From NCBI GenBank assembly GCA_028135785.1, contig JAOIHS010000001.1, forward strand, positions 154,659 through 218,658: 64,000 bases of DNA, in the 5' to 3' direction. This DNA is from SAR86 cluster bacterium (GTDB lineage Bacteria; Pseudomonadota; Gammaproteobacteria; Magnimaribacterales; AG-339-G14). Both the position numbers and the translations under genes were made by a program. The notes below the pieces were generated by a model, which was not told the DNA's origin, did not search any database, and worked only from the letters and a program-made list of their open reading frames with translations. Positions 49,625 to 58,044 of the stretch are shown here, one piece after another; within the stretch, counting starts at the first letter, position 1; every line of letters begins with the position of its first letter.

Positions 49625-50338
49625 TTAGTTTCCAGTTATGACCCCGAACTTTCTTTTTCTATTTTCAAATTCTTTTAGTGCTTTAGAAAAATCTTTATCT
49701 TCAAAATCTGGCCAAAGTTTTTTTGAAAAAAATAATTCTGAATATGCTGCCTGCCAAAGAAAAAAATTGCTAATCCTTTGCTCATTTCCTGTTCTTATAA
49801 TTAAATCAGGATCAGGAATATTATTTGTAACTAAATATTTACTTATTAGATCCTCGTCTACCTGATTTTTACTTATTTTTTTTGAAATAATATCAGAATT
49901 TATTTTTACTAGAGCCTGCATCAGATCCCATTTTCCACCATAACTAATAGCAATATGTAGATTTAGCTCTGGACTATATTTAGAAGTAGATAATTGAGAC
50001 TCTTTTATTTTATTAATTAATAGCTTGTCAAACCTTGGAATGTCTCCAATGAAATCTAGTTTTACTTTATTTTTTATCAAGTCTGGAGTTTGATCGGTAA
50101 AGGCTTGAAGAAAAATTTTTAAAAGACCTTTAACTTCTTTTTTTTGTCTGCCCCAGTTTTCAGTACTAAAAGCGAAAAGAGTTAAATGCTTGATTTTATT
50201 ATTGCGCGCAAACTCAACTGCCATTCTAGCTTTTTTAACACCTTCTTTATGACCTTGGTTTTTAGAAAACCCTCTATCAGCAGCCCATCTTGAGTTGCCA
50301 TCCATAATGATTGCTATATGAGCAGGAAGATTTAGCAT
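49625..50338 (-). CDS. uppS: Undecaprenyl diphosphate synthase
   Basis: A cis-prenyltransferase that makes the C55 lipid carrier for peptidoglycan and LPS. The 237 residues (E. coli 253) have the catalytic IAIIMDGNSRWA (about 8-19), TLFAFSTENW, and the C-terminal DLIIRTGNEQRISNFFLWQ with YSELFF. It follows frr by 13 bp, the Pseudomonas-type order frr-uppS-cdsA-dxr. Confidence 0.96.
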   Translation of the reverse strand: MLNLPAHIAIIMDGNSRWAADRGFSKNQGHKEGVKKARMAVEFARNNKIKHLTLFAFSTENWGRQKKEVKGLLKIFLQAFTDQTPDLIKNKVKLDFIGDIPRFDKLLINKIKESQLSTSKYSPELNLHIAISYGGKWDLMQALVKINSDIISKKISKNQVDEDLISKYLVTNNIPDPDLIIRTGNEQRISNFFLWQAAYSELFFSKKLWPDFEDKDFSKALKEFENRKRKFGVITGN

Positions 50339-50351
50339 GTCAGAGGGTTAA

Positions 50352-50909
50352 TTAGAAATCCAAAAGGTCTTTTTCTTTACCTTCTAAAAGCTCATCAATC
50401 CTTTTGATAAAGCTATCTGTAGCATTTTGAACCAATTCTTCTCCTCTTTTTAAATCATCTTCCGATATTTCTTTTTCGCTCAAGTACTCCTTCAAGAGTC
50501 CATTTGCATCACGCCTTTGATTTCTTATAGATATCTTTGAATTTTCAGCTTCTGTTTTAGCAACTTTAATAAGATCTTTTCTAGTTTCCTCTGTAAGATC
50601 GGGCAGGACTACTCTAATTATATCTCCCGATGTAATTGGTTGAAGTCCAATATCAGACATTTGAATTGCTTTTTCTATTGGAATCACCATATCTTTTTCC
50701 CAAGGTGAAATTGTTAGGGTCTTAGCATTCTCTACGGAAACATTTCCAACTTGTTTTAAAGGAGTCAAATTTCCATAGTAATCAACTTCTATAGAGTCTA
50801 ACAAAGCAGGATTAGCTCTTCCCGTTCTTATTCTTTGGAATGACTCTTCCAGAGCGGCTATAGTCTTTGCCATTCCTTCTTTAGCTTCCTGTTCTGTCTC
50901 GTTAATCAT
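50352..50909 (-). CDS. frr: Ribosome recycling factor
   Basis: With EF-G it splits the post-termination ribosome. The 185 residues match the family length, with RIRTGRANPALLD (about 27-39), the central beta domain around NVSVENAKTLTISPW, and IRNQRRDANG near 128. It follows tsf after only 22 bp; pyrH, which normally lies between them, is absent. Confidence 0.97.
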   Translation of the reverse strand: MINETEQEAKEGMAKTIAALEESFQRIRTGRANPALLDSIEVDYYGNLTPLKQVGNVSVENAKTLTISPWEKDMVIPIEKAIQMSDIGLQPITSGDIIRVVLPDLTEETRKDLIKVAKTEAENSKISIRNQRRDANGLLKEYLSEKEISEDDLKRGEELVQNATDSFIKRIDELLEGKEKDLLDF

Positions 50910-50931
50910 TTGTTTCTAATAGTAAATTATA

Positions 50932-51789
50932 TTATTTACTTAGTTGCTCTTTAACTTCTTCAGCAAAATCCTTTTTTTCTACCTTAATTCCTTCGCCAAC
51001 TTCAAATCTAGTAAAAGAAAGAACTTTATTATTGGATTTTTCTATTAAAGTTTTTACTTTTTCGGATGGGTCTTTTACAAATGGCTGTTTAATGAGGCTT
51101 ACTTCTGAAAGAAATTTATCAAGTCTTCCGGCAATCATTTTTTCTATAATTTCTTCTGGTTTATCTGAACCAGCAACCTGAGCAGCTATAATTTCTCTTT
51201 CTTTGGATAAAAGCCCATCATCAACATCTTCTGGATTTACTACTATCGGGCTTGAGGCAGCAATATGCATTGCAATATCCTTTCCAAGTTCGTCGTTTTC
51301 GCTTTCTAAAGAAACAATTACACCAATTTTATTATTGGCATGTATGTAGGAGGAAACGAAACCTGAGGAGATATTAGATTTTCTTCTGATAACAATATTC
51401 TCTCCAATTTTTTGGACTAAACTTTGTCGTTTTTCTTCTAAAGATTCTGTTGATAATTCCTCAAGTGTTTTTTCAGGAGAGTCAAAACAAGTTTGCATTA
51501 CATCATTAGTAAAATTTATAAAATTTTCATCTTTGGCTACGAAATCAGTTTCACAATTGATTTCTAAAATGATTGAATTATTAGAACTATTGTTAGATTG
51601 AACCAAAATAACTCCTTCAATAGCAGTTCTAGAAGATTTTTTTTCAGCTTTTAAAGCGCTATTTTTTCTTAAATTAGTGATGGCTAGATCTATATCTCCT
51701 TTAGCTTCTTCTAAAGCTTTTTTGCACTCCATCATCCCTAGACCGGTTTTTTCTCTAAGATTTTTTACTTCACTTGCTTTAATGCTCAT
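50932..51789 (-). CDS. tsf: Translation elongation factor Ts
   Basis: The guanine nucleotide exchange factor for EF-Tu. The 285 residues (E. coli 283) have the UBA-like N-terminus with VKNLREKTGLGMMECKKAL (about 8-26) and the core with ILEINCETDFVAKDENF (about 73-89), then HIAAS and the C-terminal module. It lies 11 bp after rpsB in the standard pair. Confidence 0.97.
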   Translation of the reverse strand: MSIKASEVKNLREKTGLGMMECKKALEEAKGDIDLAITNLRKNSALKAEKKSSRTAIEGVILVQSNNSSNNSIILEINCETDFVAKDENFINFTNDVMQTCFDSPEKTLEELSTESLEEKRQSLVQKIGENIVIRRKSNISSGFVSSYIHANNKIGVIVSLESENDELGKDIAMHIAASSPIVVNPEDVDDGLLSKEREIIAAQVAGSDKPEEIIEKMIAGRLDKFLSEVSLIKQPFVKDPSEKVKTLIEKSNNKVLSFTRFEVGEGIKVEKKDFAEEVKEQLSK

Positions 51790-51800
51790 TTCTTCTTCCT

Positions 51801-52676
51801 CTAGTCTTTTTCTTCAGGTTTTTTTGAATCGTTATCTTCAACTTCAATCACTACATCTACGACTTGAGCTTCAGGTGCTTTTTCTGCTTCTGCTTCTGCT
51901 TCTGCTAAGGCTTCAGGTGCTGCTTCAGGTGTTGTTTCTTCTAAATCACTTTTTCTCATAATAACTGGTCCATCATTTTTAGAGCCTAAGCCAGTCGCCT
52001 TAGATGCTCCATCTAAACATGCATTTGAAATTATTCGAGTTAACAAAGATATTGATCTAATCGCGTCATCATTTCCTGGAATAATATAATCAGCGCTATC
52101 AGGATCAGAGTTTGTATCAACTATTCCTATAATTGGAATACCCATCTTTCTAGCTTCTGCTACTGCAATTTTTTCATTATGTACATCTATAATAAAAAGA
52201 GCTTCAGGAAGTCCGCCCATATTTTTAATACCGCCTATAGAGCGTTCTAATTTTTCCATCTCTCTTCTAATACCTAGAACTTCTTTTTTTGTAAGGACAT
52301 CAAATTTTCCTTCTTCTTCTTGAGTTTGAAGAATTTCTAGTCGTCTTATAGATGCTCTGACAGTTTTATAATTAGTTAACATCCCTCCAAGCCATCTGTA
52401 ATTTACATATGGCATATTGCATCTTTCAGCCTCAGCTTTGATAACCTTGCTAGCTGCTCTTTTAGTTCCAACAAAAAGAATTCTATTGTTCGCTGCTGCT
52501 AGTTGTTTACAAAAATCAACTGAAGGCTTTAGGTGATCTAAAGTTCTTTCTAAGTTGATAATATGTACTTTATTTCTTGCTCCAAAAATGAAGGGCTTCA
52601 TTTTAGGGTTCCAGAATCTTGTTTGGTGGCCAAAGTGGACACCAGCTTTTAACATTTGTTCGATGGAAATATCCAT
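51801..52676 (-). CDS. rpsB: 30S ribosomal protein S2
   Basis: A primary 30S protein that recruits S1. The 291 residues match S2 to about residue 225, including [13 protein letters not shown] and [15 protein letters not shown]. An acidic, Ala/Glu-rich tail of about 50 residues follows, absent in E. coli S2 (241). The tail is partly encoded by a hexanucleotide repeat. A strong AAGGAG site precedes the ATG, and a structured leader lies upstream. Confidence 0.97.
   Translation of the reverse strand: MDISIEQMLKAGVHFGHQTRFWNPKMKPFIFGARNKVHIINLERTLDHLKPSVDFCKQLAAANNRILFVGTKRAASKVIKAEAERCNMPYVNYRWLGGMLTNYKTVRASIRRLEILQTQEEEGKFDVLTKKEVLGIRREMEKLERSIGGIKNMGGLPEALFIIDVHNEKIAVAEARKMGIPIIGIVDTNSDPDSADYIIPGNDDAIRSISLLTRIISNACLDGASKATGLGSKNDGPVIMRKSDLEETTPEAAPEALAEAEAEAEKAPEAQVVDVVIEVEDNDSKKPEEKD
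51882..51905. repeat. 4 x 6-bp tandem repeat in rpsB tail
   Basis: Four perfect copies of TTCTGC on the plus strand, encoding alternating Ala-Glu in the S2 tail. Perfect short repeats like this can change length by slippage; here whole units keep the frame. Confidence 0.9.
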
Positions 52677-52790
52677 GTCACGCTCCTTTTATGTAGCCTT
52701 TAGGCTGGGTTAATCCTCCTCGAGGCTAAGCATTCAACCGCTTTTTGAGCTGTAGCGGCACCCGAATACTAAATCCTTACGAGTGTGAAG
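52677..52790 (-). ncRNA. rpsB 5' leader RNA (S2 autoregulatory leader, t44-like)
   Basis: In gammaproteobacteria the leader upstream of rpsB (known as t44 in E. coli) is a conserved structured RNA bound by S2. Here the minus strand can form a CCGCT/AGCGG stem (52738-52742 with 52754-52758), a GGGT-ACCC long-range pairing (52760-52763 with 52707-52710) and an AGCC/GGCT hairpin (52695-52706) just before the Shine-Dalgarno site. Boundaries are approximate. The structural pairings are seen; the regulatory role is from family knowledge. Confidence 0.6.
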
Positions 52791-52819
52791 TAGATCCACT
52801 TGAGTGAATTCTGTTGAGA

Positions 52820-52847
52820 ATTAAAACATAAAAACCTATGAGACCAA
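52820..52847 (-). promoter_or_regulatory. Possible rpsB promoter
   Basis: On the minus strand, TTGGTC (52842-52847), a 16-bp spacer and TTTAAT (52820-52825). It would start a leader of about 135 nt that includes the structured region. The match is modest. Confidence 0.35.
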
Positions 52848-52851
52848 AGAC

Positions 52852-53592
52852 TTAAAAGGATATTTCTTGCATTGTATACAAGCCAGATTTTTGAACAGAT
52901 ATCCACTCTATAGCTTTAATTGCTCCTTCGGCAAATATTTTCCTGCTGTTTGCATTGTGTGTGAGCAATAGCTCATCATTTTCAAAAATAATCTTTATTT
53001 CATGCGTGCCCACTGATGATTTATCTCTCATTGATTCAATATTTACTTCAATATCAAGACCTAGCTCTTTGACAATAAATTTTGAAAGATCTTTTGCGGT
53101 TCCTGAAGGTGAATCTTTTTTCTCTTTGTGATGAGTTTCTTTAATAATAATTTTTTTTATTTGCTTATTTTTTTTGAATATTAGTAAAGATTTTTTTATA
53201 AGGTTTATTCTTAAACTCAAATTTGGTGCAATTAAAATAGGAAAATTAGAACTATGTTTTTCTATTAATTTAATTTGTTTTTCAGCGTGTCCGGTGCTTG
53301 CTAAAATTAAAGGTAACTTATTAGCACTGCAAAAACCTATTAAGGTTTCAAAGTTTTCAACCGAAGATACATCAAGAACAACATCTATATGATCCTCAAG
53401 TCTATTTATATCTGAAGTTAAAAAAGCATTGGAATTTGTATTCAAGAAAGAACTTAAAGGTTTTCCTAGATTTAAATTATTTGGAGATGCTAACCCTGCT
53501 TTAAGAACTATCTCATTAGATTGATTTAATTCTTCCGCAATAGCTTTACCGAGTTTGCCGGTTATTCCAGATATTAATAAAGAGATCGACAT
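52852..53592 (-). CDS. dapB: 4-hydroxy-tetrahydrodipicolinate reductase
   Basis: It reduces the DapA product with NAD(P)H in lysine/DAP synthesis. The 246 residues have the nucleotide-binding SGITGKLGKAI near the start and the catalytic ETHHKEKKDSPSGTA (about 150-164). I start at the ATG overlapping the dnaJ TGA (TGATG); a TTG one codon earlier is possible. It closes the grpE-dnaK-dnaJ-dapB group. In Pseudomonas carA follows; here the next gene is rpsB. Confidence 0.95.
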   Translation of the reverse strand: MSISLLISGITGKLGKAIAEELNQSNEIVLKAGLASPNNLNLGKPLSSFLNTNSNAFLTSDINRLEDHIDVVLDVSSVENFETLIGFCSANKLPLILASTGHAEKQIKLIEKHSSNFPILIAPNLSLRINLIKKSLLIFKKNKQIKKIIIKETHHKEKKDSPSGTAKDLSKFIVKELGLDIEVNIESMRDKSSVGTHEIKIIFENDELLLTHNANSRKIFAEGAIKAIEWISVQKSGLYTMQEISF

Positions 53593-54671
53593 CAAAAACC
53601 TTTTAAAAATTCTTTAGCACTCTTGAGCCAGTTATTTTTTAATGGGGAATTATCAGAATCGGTAATTGATTCTTTAAACCTCTTAAGAAGATCGGCTTGC
53701 TCTTTATTCAATTTGACTGGTACTTCGACTAACACCCTGACAAGTATATCTCCTTTTGAGCCTCCTCTTAAAGGCTTGATTCCTTTTCCATTCAATCTAA
53801 ATAATTTATGACTTTGCGTTCCTTCAGGAATTTTTATCTTTACCTTTCCATCCAGTGTAGGTACCTCTATATCTCCACCCAAAGCCGCATCGGCATAATT
53901 TAATGGCACTTCGCAATATAAGTTTTTTCCTTCTCGCTCGAATATTTTATGTCTTTTAACTTCAACTTGAATGTAGAGATCTCCGTTTCCATGTTTGCCT
54001 GCATCTCCTTCGCCAGACAATCTAATCCTGTCTCCAGTATCTACACCTTCAGGAATTTTTACAGCAAGAGTTTTATTTTTTTTAATAAAGCCTACTCCAT
54101 GACAAATAGAACAATTTGGATCGTGTGTCTCACCTTCTCCTCTGCAATGAGGGCAAGTTTGTTGCATGGAAAAGAAACCTTGCTGCATTCTTACAACACC
54201 TGCACCATTACAATGACTGCACTGTTGCCATTTACCAGAACACCTTTCGCTTGAGGGGATATCAAGATTAATGCTAGTTCCTTTGACAGCATCCTCAAGG
54301 GAAACCTCAACACTGTAACTTAGATCAGCTCCTCTCTGCGCTCTTGATCCTCCAGCTCTTCCAGATCCGCCAAAAATATCTGAAAAAATGTCACCAAAGA
54401 TATCACTAAAGCCATCCGCAGCTCCTTGAGCATTTGAAAATGACGGGTTAACTCCATCATGCCCGAATTGATCGTATGCTTGTCTTTTTTGATCGTCTGA
54501 AAGTATCTCATAAGCTTCTGAAAGTTCTTTAAACTTCTCTGAAGCGTTAGCATCATCCGGATTTCTATCTGGATGGTATTTCATAGCTAACTTTCTATAA
54601 GATTTTTTTAAGTCGTCTTTGGGGGTAGACTTATCTACTCCTAATACCTCATAGTAATCGCGTTTGCTCAT
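53592..54671 (-). CDS. dnaJ: Chaperone DnaJ with a degenerate first zinc repeat
   Basis: The Hsp40 co-chaperone that delivers clients to DnaK and stimulates its ATPase. The 359 residues have a J domain with HPD at 33-35, a Gly/Phe-rich region (about 70-115), a zinc-finger region and C-terminal substrate domains. Only three CxxCxGxG repeats are present (151-158, 173-180, 187-194). The first is reduced to CSGKWQQ at 144-150, an in-frame loss of about nine residues, so zinc centre I lacks cysteines. It lies 21 bp after dnaK. Confidence 0.95.
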   Translation of the reverse strand: MSKRDYYEVLGVDKSTPKDDLKKSYRKLAMKYHPDRNPDDANASEKFKELSEAYEILSDDQKRQAYDQFGHDGVNPSFSNAQGAADGFSDIFGDIFSDIFGGSGRAGGSRAQRGADLSYSVEVSLEDAVKGTSINLDIPSSERCSGKWQQCSHCNGAGVVRMQQGFFSMQQTCPHCRGEGETHDPNCSICHGVGFIKKNKTLAVKIPEGVDTGDRIRLSGEGDAGKHGNGDLYIQVEVKRHKIFEREGKNLYCEVPLNYADAALGGDIEVPTLDGKVKIKIPEGTQSHKLFRLNGKGIKPLRGGSKGDILVRVLVEVPVKLNKEQADLLKRFKESITDSDNSPLKNNWLKSAKEFLKGF

Positions 54672-54692
54672 TCAGATACTAGCAGTAGCTAT

Positions 54693-56639
54693 TTAATTTT
54701 TTTCTTCTTCTTTTTCTTCTTTAACTTCTTCTTTAACTTCTTCTTTAACTTCTTCAAAATCTGCATCAACCGCAGAATCGCTAGAAGCATCAGAATCACT
54801 TTGTTCGCTAGAAGGATTCTCCTGTTGTTCGGCATAAAGTCTTTGAGCAAGAGATGAAGATGCCTCAGCCAATTCTTTAGTCTTATCTTCAATTTCTTGT
54901 TTATCTTCACCTTTCATAGCTTCTTCTAGCGCTGAAATAGCTTCTTCTATTTGGGTTTTTTCAGAATCTTCAACTTTATCTGCAGATTCTTCTATAGTTT
55001 TTTTACATCCATGGATAAGAGTGTCGGCTGCATTTCTAGCCTGCACCATTTCTTCAAAAATTTTATCTTCTTCAGCATTTGCCTCTGCATCAGCAACCAT
55101 TTTTTCTATCTCCTCTTCGGATAAACCGCTAGACGCCTGAATAGTGATGGATTGCTTTTTATCAGTTGCTTTATCTTTGGCCGAAACATTTAAAATTCCA
55201 TTTGCATCTAAGTCAAAAGAAACTTCAATTTGTGGCATACCCCTGGGTGCAGCTGGTATACCATCTAAGTTAAATAATCCAAGCTGTTTATTATCTTTAG
55301 CTTGTTTTCTTTCTCCTTGGACCACATTAACAGTCACTGCTGTTTGATTGTCTTCTGCGGTAGAAAATATTTGAGATTTATTTGTAGGAATTGTAGTATT
55401 TTTTTCAATAACTGGAGTCATTACCCCTCCCATAGTTTCAATTCCTAAAGTTAATGGAGTTACGTCAAGAAGAAGAATATCGGTTACATCTCCAGAAAGA
55501 ACAGCTCCTTGAACAGCTGCTCCCACAGCTACAGCTTCATCTGGATTAATATCTTTTCTAGGCTCTTTTCCAAAAAATTCTTTTACTTTTTCTTGGACCA
55601 ATGGCATACGAGTTTGTCCGCCCACAAGAATCACATCGTTTATGTCAGAAGGATTTAACTTTGCATCTTTTAGAGCAATCTCTACTGGCTTAAGGCTTCT
55701 TGCTACCAAACCCTCTACTAAAGATTCAAGCTTAGATCTAGTAAGTTTAATAAGCATGTGCTTTGGACCAGAAGCATCAGCAGTAATATAAGGTAAATTT
55801 ATTTCTGTTTGTTGGTTTGAGGAGAGCTCAATTTTTGCTTTTTCGGCAGCTTCCTTAAGCCTTTGTAAAGCTGCTGTATCTGTTTTGAGGTCAAAATCTT
55901 GCTCTTTTTTGAATTCATTTACAAGATAATCTATCAACGCTATGTCAAAATCTTCTCCACCTAAAAATGTATCTCCATTTGTAGATAGAACTTCAAATTG
56001 TTTTTCACCATCTATTTCAGCTAATTCGATGATTGAAATATCAAATGTTCCTCCGCCTAAATCAAATACGGCAATTTTCTGATCTCCTGTACTTTTATCT
56101 AGTCCAAAAGCTAAGGCTGCTGCAGTAGGCTCATTAATTATTCTTTTAACTTCTAGGCCCGCAATTTTTCCAGCATCTTTCGTAGCCTGTCGTTGAGAAT
56201 CATTAAAATAAGCGGGGACAGTAACAACAGCTTCTTTTACTTCATAACCAAGATAATCTTCAGCAGACTTCTTCATTTTCATGAGGATTTGCGCAGAAAC
56301 TTGTTGAGGAGCTAATTTTTCTCCATTAGCTTGGACCCAAGCATCTCCATTATCAGCTTTAACAATTTCAAATGCCGTTAAATCTGCATCTTTTTTAACC
56401 ACATCATCAGAAAACTTTCTTCCTATAAGTCTTTTAATTGCGTAAAGAGTATTTTCAGGATTTGTTACTGATTGCCTTTTAGCGCTCTGCCCTACAAGAG
56501 TTTCTCCGTCTGTATAAGCAACGACTGAAGGAGTTGTTCTACCTCCTTCTGAGTTTTCAATTACTTTGGCCTGATCTCCTTCCATAATTGCGACACATGA
56601 ATTTGTTGTTCCTAAATCTATTCCTATAATTTTAGTCAT
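54693..56639 (-). CDS. dnaK: Molecular chaperone DnaK (Hsp70)
   Basis: The main Hsp70 chaperone. The 648 residues have the actin-like ATPase domain ([13 protein letters not shown] at the start, [26 protein letters not shown]), the hydrophobic linker with [10 protein letters not shown], the peptide-binding beta domain and a helical lid. The C-terminus is a low-complexity Glu/Lys/Val tail (VKEE repeated) in place of the usual EEVKDKK end. A likely heat-shock promoter lies in the 66-bp gap after grpE. Confidence 0.98.
   Translation of the reverse strand: MTKIIGIDLGTTNSCVAIMEGDQAKVIENSEGGRTTPSVVAYTDGETLVGQSAKRQSVTNPENTLYAIKRLIGRKFSDDVVKKDADLTAFEIVKADNGDAWVQANGEKLAPQQVSAQILMKMKKSAEDYLGYEVKEAVVTVPAYFNDSQRQATKDAGKIAGLEVKRIINEPTAAALAFGLDKSTGDQKIAVFDLGGGTFDISIIELAEIDGEKQFEVLSTNGDTFLGGEDFDIALIDYLVNEFKKEQDFDLKTDTAALQRLKEAAEKAKIELSSNQQTEINLPYITADASGPKHMLIKLTRSKLESLVEGLVARSLKPVEIALKDAKLNPSDINDVILVGGQTRMPLVQEKVKEFFGKEPRKDINPDEAVAVGAAVQGAVLSGDVTDILLLDVTPLTLGIETMGGVMTPVIEKNTTIPTNKSQIFSTAEDNQTAVTVNVVQGERKQAKDNKQLGLFNLDGIPAAPRGMPQIEVSFDLDANGILNVSAKDKATDKKQSITIQASSGLSEEEIEKMVADAEANAEEDKIFEEMVQARNAADTLIHGCKKTIEESADKVEDSEKTQIEEAISALEEAMKGEDKQEIEDKTKELAEASSSLAQRLYAEQQENPSSEQSDSDASSDSAVDADFEEVKEEVKEEVKEEKEEEKN
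54714..54749. repeat. 3 x 12-bp tandem repeat in dnaK 3' end
   Basis: Three perfect copies of TTCTTCTTTAAC (plus strand), encoding repeated Val-Lys-Glu-Glu units in the DnaK tail. The unit is a multiple of three, so copy-number change would keep the frame. Confidence 0.9.
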
Positions 56640-56672
56640 CTAAATACTCCATAAATATACTTACCTTCACTA

Positions 56673-56699
56673 AGTAAGGGCATATATTTAAATTTCAAG
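56673..56699 (-). promoter_or_regulatory. Probable sigma-32 heat-shock promoter of dnaK
   Basis: On the minus strand a perfect RpoH -35, CTTGAAA (56693-56699), is followed after 12 bp by CCCTTACT (56673-56680), close to the CCCCAT-type -10. It lies in the grpE-dnaK gap, where a heat-shock start is expected. A 7-bp hairpin overlaps the start region. Confidence 0.6.
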
Positions 56700-56705
56700 G
56701 ATTTT

Positions 56706-57245
56706 TTATTTTTTAGTTACAACTACCATTGCAGGTCTAATAATACGATCTTTAAATTTATATCCTTTTTGAACCACTTCCAAACATATATTCGGTTTAA
56801 CATCTGCAGATTCAGCTACGGATATAGCCTCATGCTCTTCTGGATTAAACTCTTCGTCTTTAGGATCTATTACAAAAACTCCGTTTTTTTCTAGGGCCGC
56901 TAATAGCTCCCTTAATATCAAGGAGATACCTTCTGCTGGAACTGCATTATTTTTTTTGTCTTGATGGTCTAAAGTTCTAAAAAGGTTATCTATAGAAGGC
57001 AAGAAATCTTTTACCAAAATCTCCGAACCATATAATCTTACTTTCGTAATTTCATTTTGAGAAGCCCTTCTCACATTTTGCATTTCTGCTTGAGCTCTCA
57101 AGACTTTTTCTTCTAAATCTTTAATTACTTCTTCTGAAGAAATTTCAATTTCTTGGTCAATTTCAGAAATATTATCTTTTAATTCAGATTTCTCTGAATC
57201 AATTGTTTTTTTTGAAGTTTGATCTTCTTTATTTTTTTTACTCAT
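56706..57245 (-). CDS. grpE: Nucleotide exchange factor GrpE
   Basis: It releases ADP from DnaK and acts as a thermosensor in E. coli. The 179 residues have a long charged N-terminal helix region (1-75), QNVRRASQNE, then the four-helix and beta domain with GISLILRELLAALEKNGV and the C-terminal QKGYKFKDRIIRPAMV. Its ATG lies inside the 3' end of fur (8-bp overlap), an unusual coupling. Confidence 0.96.
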   Translation of the reverse strand: MSKKNKEDQTSKKTIDSEKSELKDNISEIDQEIEISSEEVIKDLEEKVLRAQAEMQNVRRASQNEITKVRLYGSEILVKDFLPSIDNLFRTLDHQDKKNNAVPAEGISLILRELLAALEKNGVFVIDPKDEEFNPEEHEAISVAESADVKPNICLEVVQKGYKFKDRIIRPAMVVVTKK

Positions 57246-57663
57246 CGCCTTCTTTGGGCTCTACATAAAGGACCAATCTATGATCAATAAGCTTGTATCC
57301 ATGAGAATCAGCAAGCTCTTCTTGTTTGTCTTCAATTGTTTGACTAGAAAACTCAATCACTTTGCCAGTTTTGATACAAACCATATGGTCATGATGTTCA
57401 TTAAATTCTGGGTTATGAGCTAACTCATAGACAGAGTGTCCAGATTCAAAATTTAATTTATCTAAAATTCCAGCCGCCTCAAACTGTGTTAGAACCCTAT
57501 AAACAGTGGCTAACCCTACTTCGTCGCCCGACCCCAAAATCATTCTATACACATCATCGGCACTTAAATGCCTCTCGTGTGAGTTTTCAAAAATTTCTAA
57601 AATCCTTACTCTTGGTAAGGTTACTTTCAAACCAGCTTCCCTTAAATTTTTATCTTCAGCCAT
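57238..57663 (-). CDS. fur: Ferric uptake regulator Fur
   Basis: An iron-responsive repressor. The 141 residues have a winged-helix DNA-binding domain (1-80, with LATVYRVLTQFEAAGI) and a dimerisation domain with the metal motif HHDH at 90-93. The following CxxC is C-I-K-T (Cys96, Thr99), so the second cysteine is missing, and there is no C-terminal cysteine pair. It is divergent from bamE with only 31 bp between the starts, and overlaps grpE by 8 bp. Confidence 0.93.
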   Translation of the reverse strand: MAEDKNLREAGLKVTLPRVRILEIFENSHERHLSADDVYRMILGSGDEVGLATVYRVLTQFEAAGILDKLNFESGHSVYELAHNPEFNEHHDHMVCIKTGKVIEFSSQTIEDKQEELADSHGYKLIDHRLVLYVEPKEGDE

Positions 57664-57694
57664 AATAAATGTATATTACCCAATAAATTAAGTT

Positions 57695-58036
57695 ATGAGT
57701 TCACGAATTTTACTAAAAAATATTTTATTTACACTAATTTTTTTCCTGATGGTTAATTGTTCAGGGAACTTTTTAGACAATTTTTATAAAGTACCGGTTG
57801 CTCAGGGGAATATTATAACTCCTGAGATGATCGGTAAATTGGAAGAAGGGCTAACAGAAATACAAGTTAGATATATTATGGGCTCCCCTTCAGTATCCGA
57901 TGTTTTTAATCCAAATAGATGGGATTATATTGGGAGCTATAGAGTTGGAAGCGAAAAAATCACCTCTAATCATTACACTTTATTTTTTGAAAAAGGAAAA
58001 CTTTCTAAATGGCAGAATAATCTTTCTCAAGAATAA
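57695..58036 (+). CDS. bamE: Outer-membrane assembly lipoprotein BamE
   Basis: A small lipoprotein of the BAM complex (SmpA/OmlA). The 113 residues have a lipoprotein signal peptide ending at LMVNC (Cys at about 23), then VPVAQGNIITPEMIGKL and the QVRYIMGSPSV...RWDYIGSY pattern of the family. The divergent fur/bamE pair is also found in Pseudomonas. It converges with the reductase gene, 8 bp away. Confidence 0.92.
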   Translation: MSSRILLKNILFTLIFFLMVNCSGNFLDNFYKVPVAQGNIITPEMIGKLEEGLTEIQVRYIMGSPSVSDVFNPNRWDYIGSYRVGSEKITSNHYTLFFEKGKLSKWQNNLSQE

Positions 58037-58044
58037 AAAAATAA

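Noticed and set aside
53949..54254. 101-codon plus-strand frame opposite dnaJ
   Set aside because: Antisense shadow of the DnaJ zinc-finger and beta region.
54714..54749. CRISPR-like or mobile-element repeat
   Set aside because: The repeats are short, spacer-free, in frame and encode the DnaK tail; no CRISPR, IS or attachment site was found in the window.
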